A stretch of DNA of 57,154 nucleotides from Kribbella pittospori (GTDB lineage Bacteria; Actinomycetota; Actinomycetes; Propionibacteriales; Kribbellaceae). The notes beneath the pieces are model-generated. The model saw only the letters and a list, made by a program, of their open reading frames with translations, did no database searches and had not been told where the DNA came from. The stretch spans positions 1 to 57,154 of the forward strand of contig NZ_SJKB01000029.1 in the NCBI RefSeq assembly GCF_004331465.1. Reading direction: 5' to 3'. Made by a program: the position numbers and the translations under genes. This document shows, in pieces, positions 51,998 through 57,154 of this stretch. Positions within the stretch are counted from its first letter, which is position 1; every line of letters begins with the position of its first letter.

Positions 51998-53536
51998 ATG
52001 ACGACGATGACTGACCTGTTCTGCGGTGCCGGTGGATCGAGCACCGGGGCCGTGCAGGTTCCGGGGGTGACGGTGAAGCTGGCCGCGAACCACTGGGACC
52101 TGGCCGTCGAGACGCACAACAGCAACCACCCGACCACCGACCACGACTGTGCGGACCTGTCCCAGGTCGAGCCGCGCCGCTACCCGCGCACCGACATTCT
52201 GTGGGCCTCGCCGGAGTGCACGAACCACTCCCAGGCCAAAGGCAAGAAGCGCAACGAGGACGCGATGCCCGACCTGTTCGGGGACACGCTGCCGGACGAG
52301 GCGGCCGAGCGGTCGCGGGCCACGATGTGGGATGTCGTGCGGTTCGCCGAGCACCACCGCTACGACGCGATCGTCGTGGAAAACGTGGTGGATGCGGCGC
52401 TGTGGGTGCTGTGGCCGGCGTGGCGCTCGGGCCTGGACGCGCTCGGCTACTGCGTGCACGTGGTCTACCTGAACAGCATGCACGCGCAGGCCGGCGGCCT
52501 TCCGGCGCCACAGTCACGCGACCGGCTCTACGTCGTGGCACACCTGCGCAAGACGAGCTGCCCGGACCTGAACCGATGGACCCGGCCGAAGGCGTGGTGC
52601 GAGGGCTGCGGACAGCTGGTGCGGGCGATGCAGGCGTGGAAGAAGCCGGAACGGACCTGGGGCCGCTACCGCGCTCAGTACGTGTGGCGCTGCCCGAACG
52701 TAGCCTGCCGCAACCAGATCGTGGAGCCGGGATGGCTCCCGGCGGCAGCGGCGATCGACTGGAGCCTGACCGGCGTACGGATCGGAGACCGGGCCCGGCC
52801 GCTGGCTGACAAGACCATGGCCCGCATCCGCGCCGGACTCGCCCGCTACGTGAAGCCCGAGCTGCTGGTGCCGGTCGAGGGCCGCGACGGCAAGACCGCC
52901 GCTCCGCTGTCGGAGGCGATGCGCACCATGACGACCCGTAACGAGACCGGGCTACTGGTCCCGGCGGGTGGCACCTGGAACGAGACCGCAACGGCGCTGA
53001 CCGATGTGATGCGGACCAGGACCTCGCGCGAGGCCGAGGCGCTGGTGGTGCCGCTGCGCAACAACAACACCACGAAGAAGGCGACCGACCCGTTCGACAC
53101 GTTCGCTGCCGCAGGCAACCACCACGGCCTGCTGATGCCCTACTACGGCAACGCCACCAGTCGCGCCACGAGCGAGCCGCACGGCACGTTCACCACTCGC
53201 GACCGATACGCCCTGGTGATGCGCAACAACGGCTCCCGCACCCATGGGGCGGAGATGTGCACGCCCGCGACTGAGACGCTGCGGACCCTCACCACCGCGG
53301 GACACCAGTCAGTGCTAGAGCCACAGACCGTCGCGGTCGAGGATTGCCTGTTCCGGATGCTGGAGCCGCACGAGGTTGCGGCCGGAATGGCGTTCACCAA
53401 CGGATACGTGGTGCTGGGCAACAAGCGCGAGAAGGTCCGCCAGCTCGGCAACGCCGTCACCCCACCCGCCGCACGCGACCTCATCTCCGCCGTCGCCGAA
53501 TCCCTCGGACACGACCTCACAGAACTCACCGCCTGA
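51998..53536 (+). CDS. Orphan DNA (cytosine-5-)methyltransferase, phage-type
   Basis: 512 residues. Motif I is DLFCGAGGSSTG (6-17). Motif IV is SPECTNHSQAKG with catalytic C74 (PEC in place of the usual PPC). Motif VI is VVENV (126-130), motif VIII PQSRDRLYVV, and motif X QLGNAVTPPAARDL. Before motif X the target-recognition part holds about five degenerate units of ~40 residues (MRTMTTRNETGLLVP, MRTRTSREAEALVVP, and so on). It resembles actinophage/ICE methyltransferases that protect against host restriction. No cognate nuclease gene is adjacent. Confidence 0.85.
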   Translation: MTTMTDLFCGAGGSSTGAVQVPGVTVKLAANHWDLAVETHNSNHPTTDHDCADLSQVEPRRYPRTDILWASPECTNHSQAKGKKRNEDAMPDLFGDTLPDEAAERSRATMWDVVRFAEHHRYDAIVVENVVDAALWVLWPAWRSGLDALGYCVHVVYLNSMHAQAGGLPAPQSRDRLYVVAHLRKTSCPDLNRWTRPKAWCEGCGQLVRAMQAWKKPERTWGRYRAQYVWRCPNVACRNQIVEPGWLPAAAAIDWSLTGVRIGDRARPLADKTMARIRAGLARYVKPELLVPVEGRDGKTAAPLSEAMRTMTTRNETGLLVPAGGTWNETATALTDVMRTRTSREAEALVVPLRNNNTTKKATDPFDTFAAAGNHHGLLMPYYGNATSRATSEPHGTFTTRDRYALVMRNNGSRTHGAEMCTPATETLRTLTTAGHQSVLEPQTVAVEDCLFRMLEPHEVAAGMAFTNGYVVLGNKREKVRQLGNAVTPPAARDLISAVAESLGHDLTELTA

Positions 53537-53549
53537 CCGGGCCGCAGTC

Positions 53550-53577
53550 GGCCGGACCTCGGTGGAAAGGTCCGGCC
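53550..53577 (+). terminator. Perfect 10-bp hairpin after the methyltransferase
   Basis: GGCCGGACCT (53550-53559), 8-base loop, AGGTCCGGCC (53568-53577). It lies 14 bases after the stop codon and before the ribosome site of the next gene. Confidence 0.65.
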
Positions 53578-53628
53578 CCTCGGCCGCCCGGCCACTGACA
53601 CGCAAGCGTCAACCACCGAAGGAGATCG

Positions 53629-53988
53629 ATGATGCTGGTAGTACCGCCGAACCCCGGCGACCCGAACCTGAACGGACCACTGCCACCGGAGCCCGGCGCC
53701 GAGCAGCCAGCCGATCGAGACAACGCGGCGGGCGACGCCCGGAGCACCATCACGCTCACGATCAGGACGACCGAGACAGCTGCTCGCGACCTGCCGTTCG
53801 GCATGGCCTACGACGTAGGTCTCGTGCTGGAAGCCTGCGGATTGAACGTGCTGGATGAGTCATTGAAGGGGAGCGGGATGGTTGCGGTCCAGTTGGCCCT
53901 CGTGAAGGTGATTCAGGCGATCCCGGACGAACTGGGCGGGCGCCTAAACGAAGTACAGGGCAGCATCAAGCGCGAGGTGGACCGATGA
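53629..53988 (+). CDS. Hypothetical protein
   Basis: 119 residues after an AAGGAG ribosome site; the second ATG (53632) has the better spacing. A Pro-rich N-terminus leads into ITLTIRTTETAARDLPFGMAYDVGLVLEACGLNVL and a helical C-terminus. Family not recognised. Overlaps the next gene as ATGA. Confidence 0.6.
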   Translation: MMLVVPPNPGDPNLNGPLPPEPGAEQPADRDNAAGDARSTITLTIRTTETAARDLPFGMAYDVGLVLEACGLNVLDESLKGSGMVAVQLALVKVIQAIPDELGGRLNEVQGSIKREVDR

Positions 53989-54206
53989 CGATCAAGGTGC
54001 GGCTGGCCGGAGAACCCGACGAAATCACCCGCCTCGTGGACCACCTGCGCGATCACTTCGAGGTCGCGGGCAGCGACCGTGGCTACCCCAACCGTGGCTC
54101 CTTCGGCGTCCGCGTCTACCTCGAACTGCGCGAACACACCAACCAGAGCGCGCCACAACGAGTGCGCACCGAACCAGAACCCGGCCGTCGAGAGGTTGAA
54201 CCGTGA
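53985..54206 (+). CDS. Small hypothetical protein
   Basis: 73 residues: MTIKVRLAGEPDEITRLVDHLRDHFEVAGSDRGYPNRG, then strand-rich VRVYLELRE and a charged tail. Likely a ferredoxin-like alpha/beta fold; short proteins of this kind often precede the primase gene in actinobacterial elements. Overlaps the next start (GTGA). Confidence 0.6.
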   Translation: MTIKVRLAGEPDEITRLVDHLRDHFEVAGSDRGYPNRGSFGVRVYLELREHTNQSAPQRVRTEPEPGRREVEP

Positions 54207-55099
54207 GTACTTCCTCGCCGCGTCGGGCGGTCAGCGACCCTGAGCACCAGGTGTTGAGCCGGGCAGCGCACTGGCACGCCGATCAGGGTTTCGCGGTCTT
54301 GCCGCTGGTGCCGGGCCGGAAGGTGCCGGCCGTCGAGGACTGGGAGAACGCCGCCACCACCGACCACCTCGCAATCGCCCGCACCTGGCGACAAGCCCCG
54401 TACAACATCGGCATTGCCACCGGACCGTCTCGGCTGCTCGTCGTCGACCTCGATCACCCCAAGACCGTCGACGATCTACCGCCCGAACCCTGGCGTACTC
54501 GAGGAGCGGCGAGCGGAGCCGACGTCTTGGCAATGCTCGCCGCAGACCACGAAATGGATCTACCGGGCACGTACACCGTCAGCACGCCATCTGGTGGGCG
54601 GCACCTGTACTTTCTCCAACCGGGCCAGCTCGGCAACAGCGCCGGACGCCTGGGCTGGAAGATCGACACGCGCGGACGCGGCGGCTATGTCGTCGGCGCC
54701 CGGTCGATCACCACCGCCGGTCACTACATCGACGAGGTCACTACTGCACCACAGCCCTTGCCGGGCTGGATCATCGAGGCCCTTGACACCACCTCACCAG
54801 TACTTGAAGCACCCAGCAGTCGAACGTGCACGAACCCTCACGCATACAGCCTCGCCGCGCTCACCGGGGAGCTGGAGAAGGTACTCGCCGCGACGCCAGG
54901 CCAGCGCAACGACACACTGAACCGGGCTGCGTTCGCCCTCGGTCAGCTCATCGGCTCCGGACTGCTGGACCAGCACATCGCCCGCGATGAACTCGTGTCT
55001 GCCGCCGGCCGTATCGGCCTGCCAAGGTTCGAGGCTGAGCGCACCATCACCTCCGGCATCACCGCCGGCAGCCGCCACCCCCGACGGCGACCCGCCTAG
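54203..55099 (+). CDS. Bifunctional primase-polymerase (prim-pol) protein
   Basis: 298 residues. The N-terminal prim-pol domain has AHWHADQGFAVLPLVPGRKVP, NIGIATGPSRLLVVDLDHPKT with metal ligands D82 and D84, and the histidine motif TPSGGRHLYF (H134), followed by KIDTRGRGGYVVGARS. The C-terminal ~90 residues are a helical bundle. No helicase domain is fused. It probably primes replication of the excised element. Ends before a strong bidirectional hairpin. Confidence 0.85.
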   Translation: MSTSSPRRAVSDPEHQVLSRAAHWHADQGFAVLPLVPGRKVPAVEDWENAATTDHLAIARTWRQAPYNIGIATGPSRLLVVDLDHPKTVDDLPPEPWRTRGAASGADVLAMLAADHEMDLPGTYTVSTPSGGRHLYFLQPGQLGNSAGRLGWKIDTRGRGGYVVGARSITTAGHYIDEVTTAPQPLPGWIIEALDTTSPVLEAPSSRTCTNPHAYSLAALTGELEKVLAATPGQRNDTLNRAAFALGQLIGSGLLDQHIARDELVSAAGRIGLPRFEAERTITSGITAGSRHPRRRPA

Positions 55100-55113
55100 A
55101 GTCATGACGCAAG

Positions 55114-55159
55114 CGATGGGCCTCAGGCAGCCACCGCAACGGCTACCTGAGGCCCATCG
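55114..55159. terminator. Bidirectional terminator between convergent genes
   Basis: Perfect 14-bp arms CGATGGGCCTCAGG (55114-55127) and CCTGAGGCCCATCG (55146-55159), with an additional inner AGCC/GGCT pairing. It lies between the convergent prim-pol and hypothetical genes. Confidence 0.75.
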
Positions 55160-55172
55160 GCAATGCCAGGAC

Positions 55173-55604
55173 TTAGCTTGCGTGTGCTTGCTCCACCTCG
55201 ATGGGTGGCACTCCCGAGCGGCGCCAGACCCAAGCCAGCGTCGCGAACACACCCTCGACATACCCGGGGCGACCGGGCCACTCCCACCGTCCGATCAGCC
55301 GTTCTACTGCCTGGGTTTCGGCCTCGATCAGCTCCTCGATCGCAAACTCGCTCTTGCGGCTGATAGGGGACCGAGCCAGCTCGCCCCGGCGACCGTCAAC
55401 CGGAGCCTCGTAACGGAACTCGCCATTGGCGATCCAGCGACACGTCCACTGCACGCCGGCCAGGTAGCCGTCCTCACGCCCGTCGATCTTCAGCGCGTCA
55501 GCGCGCCGCTCGGCAGCCAGCCACACCCACGCGAAATCGGTGACCTCCACCCCGCGCAGATGCTCACGCCGGATGCGGTCGAAATCGCTGCCTCTCAGCT
55601 CCAT
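55173..55604 (-). CDS. Hypothetical protein
   Basis: 143 residues from ATG 55604 (MELRGSDFDRIRREHLRG); the frame is open to 55649. WVWLAAERRADALKIDGREDGYLAGVQWTCRWIANGEFRYE and a Glu-rich helix AIEELIEAETQAVERLIGR follow. Family unknown; common size and context for genes beside excisionase-like regulators. Third gene of the leftward group. Confidence 0.55.
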   Translation of the reverse strand: MELRGSDFDRIRREHLRGVEVTDFAWVWLAAERRADALKIDGREDGYLAGVQWTCRWIANGEFRYEAPVDGRRGELARSPISRKSEFAIEELIEAETQAVERLIGRWEWPGRPGYVEGVFATLAWVWRRSGVPPIEVEQAHAS

Positions 55605-55654
55605 ACCACGACACGATCCCAGCAGCCGCCGACACTTTCCAGCGGGCATCCAAA

Positions 55655-56215
55655 CTACGCCCCGACATCCTGCTGTTGTTCAGCTTCCCGCGCCCTCAGA
55701 TACAAGGCGAAGTGATCAGGCCGGAACCAGTACCGTCCGCGCGAGTCGCGTTCACACGGGAGCCGGCCTTCTCTGGCGAGCCGCAGGACGGTGCGTCTGG
55801 GCAGCCCGAGCAGCCCTGCCGCCTGCTTCGCGTTCACCTGCGCGGGCCGCGCTGAAGAGGGAACCGGCGGCGGGTGTGCTTCGGCGTACTGCTCGACCTC
55901 GCGGCGGAAGACCGGGAACGTCGCGTTGGCCGAGTGGCTCAGCTCGCCGGCGGCCAGGAGCGCGCGGACCTCCGTGGCGGGCCGCCTGAGGATGCGCGCG
56001 GCGACGCCGAGGGGGATCGGCTCGCCGCGCCCGCGCAGTGCCTCCAGCGCAGGGCGGTGGTACTTGCGGTAGCCGGGGCCGCGTTCGATCAGGCCGCGGC
56101 GCGCCATCCGATGCACGGTGCTCTCGCTCACTCCGAGGACGGCGGCAGCCTGTTCGGCTGAGATCCACTCCTCCTGGTCCTTCTCGTAAGCGCGTCGCGT
56201 GTCGGGTGTGGTCAA
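55655..56215 (-). CDS. Multi-HTH (excisionase-type) DNA-binding protein
   Basis: 186 residues with three helix-turn-helix modules: WISAEQAAAVLGVSESTVHRMARRGLI, IPLGVAARILRRPATEVRALLAAGEL and VNAKQAAGLLGLPRRTVLRLAREGRLP. Each looks like an HTH_17/MerR half. A tandem array like this suggests binding to several adjacent sites, for example as excisionase or master regulator. Its ATG overlaps the SRAP stop. Confidence 0.75.
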   Translation of the reverse strand: MTTPDTRRAYEKDQEEWISAEQAAAVLGVSESTVHRMARRGLIERGPGYRKYHRPALEALRGRGEPIPLGVAARILRRPATEVRALLAAGELSHSANATFPVFRREVEQYAEAHPPPVPSSARPAQVNAKQAAGLLGLPRRTVLRLAREGRLPCERDSRGRYWFRPDHFALYLRAREAEQQQDVGA

Positions 56216-56958
56216 GATGCCGGAAGCGGGTCGAGTAGGTGCGGGCCGTTGTTGCGCCGTACGTCGTTGACGGCGGTGGACACGGCGTAGATCTCCAGCC
56301 CGGTCGGCGGCGTCATCAGCGCCTTGAGATCATCCGGCTCCCTCACCGTGGGGTCGAGCCACTGCGCCCAGTCGTCCGCCGCGATCGACATCGGCATGCG
56401 GTCGTGAACGCGGCCGACCTCGTCGGTCGCGGTGGTAGTGATAATCGTGTACGACCACAACAGGGCGGCAGGGTCGTCCTCGGGCAGCGACTTGTCTTTC
56501 CACACCTCGTACACGCCAGCGAGCGCGAGTGAGGAGCCGTCGGTGGGCCGGAACGCGAAAGGCTGTTTGAGGGGCTTCTTGGTCTTCTCGCTGACCTTGT
56601 CGGTCTCGAACCATTCGTAGAAGGCGTCGACCGGGATCAGGCAGCGTCGAGACTTGAACGCGGCCCGGAACGCCGGCTTCTCGTGGACGGTCTCGCTCCG
56701 GGCGTTGACCAACCGGCTCCCGATCTTGGTGTCCTTGGCCCAGAACGGCACCAGGCCCCACTTGAACAGTCGCAGCTGCCGCACCGCGTCTGCGTCCTTA
56801 GAGCCGTCGGCCGGCGGCCGGGAGATCACGACCGGGGCGAGCTTGGTCGGGGCCACGTTGTAGTCCGGCCCCTTCAGTTCGTCGGCCTTGTCGTCGTCGA
56901 CCTGGAAATGTTCCAGCAGATCCGTCCGGCGGGCTGTTGACGCGTATCGACCACACAT
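56212..56958 (-). CDS. SOS-response-associated peptidase (SRAP, YedK/HMCES family)
   Basis: 248 residues starting MCGRYAS, so the catalytic C2 is exposed after Met removal. Other conserved blocks are YNVAPTKLAPVV, WGLVPFWAKD, LVNARSETVHEKPAFR, CLIPVDAFYEWF and GRVHDRMPM (histidine). SRAP proteins crosslink to abasic sites in single-stranded DNA and protect them, useful during conjugative or phage replication. The start is set by the obligatory MCGR. First gene of the leftward group. Confidence 0.92.
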   Translation of the reverse strand: MCGRYASTARRTDLLEHFQVDDDKADELKGPDYNVAPTKLAPVVISRPPADGSKDADAVRQLRLFKWGLVPFWAKDTKIGSRLVNARSETVHEKPAFRAAFKSRRCLIPVDAFYEWFETDKVSEKTKKPLKQPFAFRPTDGSSLALAGVYEVWKDKSLPEDDPAALLWSYTIITTTATDEVGRVHDRMPMSIAADDWAQWLDPTVREPDDLKALMTPPTGLEIYAVSTAVNDVRRNNGPHLLDPLPAS

Positions 56959-57095
56959 GCGCCTAGCCTGCCACGCCGACCGCTTGGGCACGTTTCGCGT
57001 GTGGTGATCGACCTACATCCACAAGTTCTGCTGCTCTCGCACCGGGCGCCATGGTGACAGCTGATATGGAGTGAGTTCTTGTCAAGTGGCAGGGT

Positions 57096-57130
57096 GAGGC
57101 GCCCGTCCCGGTTGCCGGGGCGGGCGCCTC
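57096..57130. terminator. 16-bp GC-rich hairpin
   Basis: GAGGCGCCCGTCCCGG, loop TTG, then CCGGGGCGGGCGCCTC: 15 Watson-Crick pairs and one wobble. It lies upstream of the SRAP gene, so it would end transcription arriving from beyond the window or from the plus strand. No gene is seen between 56959 and the window end. Confidence 0.55.
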
Positions 57131-57154
57131 GTGGCTTGGTCGGGGTTTTGGTCG

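Noticed and set aside
51852..52991. Minus-strand frame opposite the methyltransferase
   Set aside because: Arg/Ser/Pro-rich shadow of the methyltransferase codons.

Overview
The window is high-GC DNA with actinobacterial gene families throughout: WhiB-like protein, GntR and XRE regulators of conjugative elements, RRQ(R)L zinc protein, DUF2637 and DUF4913 proteins, MobF relaxases, GTG starts and many ATGA or GTGA gene overlaps. A filamentous actinomycete (Streptomyces, Pseudonocardia or a relative) fits; the species cannot be read from the sequence.

Region 1 (1-10.0 kb) is a two-armed gene cluster. The leftward arm encodes an HTH-SLOG regulator, a RibD-type reductase and a cytidine-deaminase-like gene cut short by the end of an IS630-family element. 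The rightward arm is an almost gapless operon: small-molecule kinase, archaeal-type S-adenosylmethionine synthetase, second kinase, histidine phosphatase, complete extra seryl-tRNA synthetase, glycosyltransferase (apparently frameshifted at its end), a minimal alanyl-tRNA-synthetase-like protein and an HD phosphohydrolase. I know of no described pathway with this composition, and it is the best candidate here for an undescribed system.

Region 2 (10.2-20.4 kb) holds two uncharacterised proteins (one nuclease-like), a first complete MobF relaxase, an AbiE toxin-antitoxin pair, a DUF3024 protein and a tyrosine integrase with a helix-turn-helix domain inserted in its catalytic half.

Region 3 (20.4-37.7 kb) is an accessory patchwork. 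It contains a DUF262 restriction-like protein, two or three PD-(D/E)XK-like proteins, an AlbA_2/Schlafen-type protein, an epoxide hydrolase bracketed by inverted IS630 remnants, a PLD-like protein, Ymh (TIGR02391) proteins and small peptides. There are several decayed genes: relE, whiB, an HTH gene and a frameshifted hypothetical gene. Repeats related to the 3' half of a tRNA-Lys gene recur at about 24.1, 27.1 and 30.0 kb, and a 165-bp duplicate of the integrase start region lies at 23.8 kb, so this looks like stacked integrative islands.

Region 4 (37.8-57.1 kb) is the backbone of a second conjugative or mobilisable element. XRE and GntR regulators precede a compact operon of excisionase-like protein, Pycsar-effector-like membrane protein, TraD/VirD4-type coupling protein, RRQL zinc protein, DUF4913, DUF2637 membrane protein and a 1554-residue MobF relaxase. 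An orphan C5-methyltransferase, two small proteins and a primase-polymerase follow. A convergent group (hypothetical, triple-HTH protein, SRAP peptidase) closes the window. The intergenic DNA here is rich in hairpins, including a nested structure at 51.52-51.63 kb and a switch-like one before the methyltransferase.
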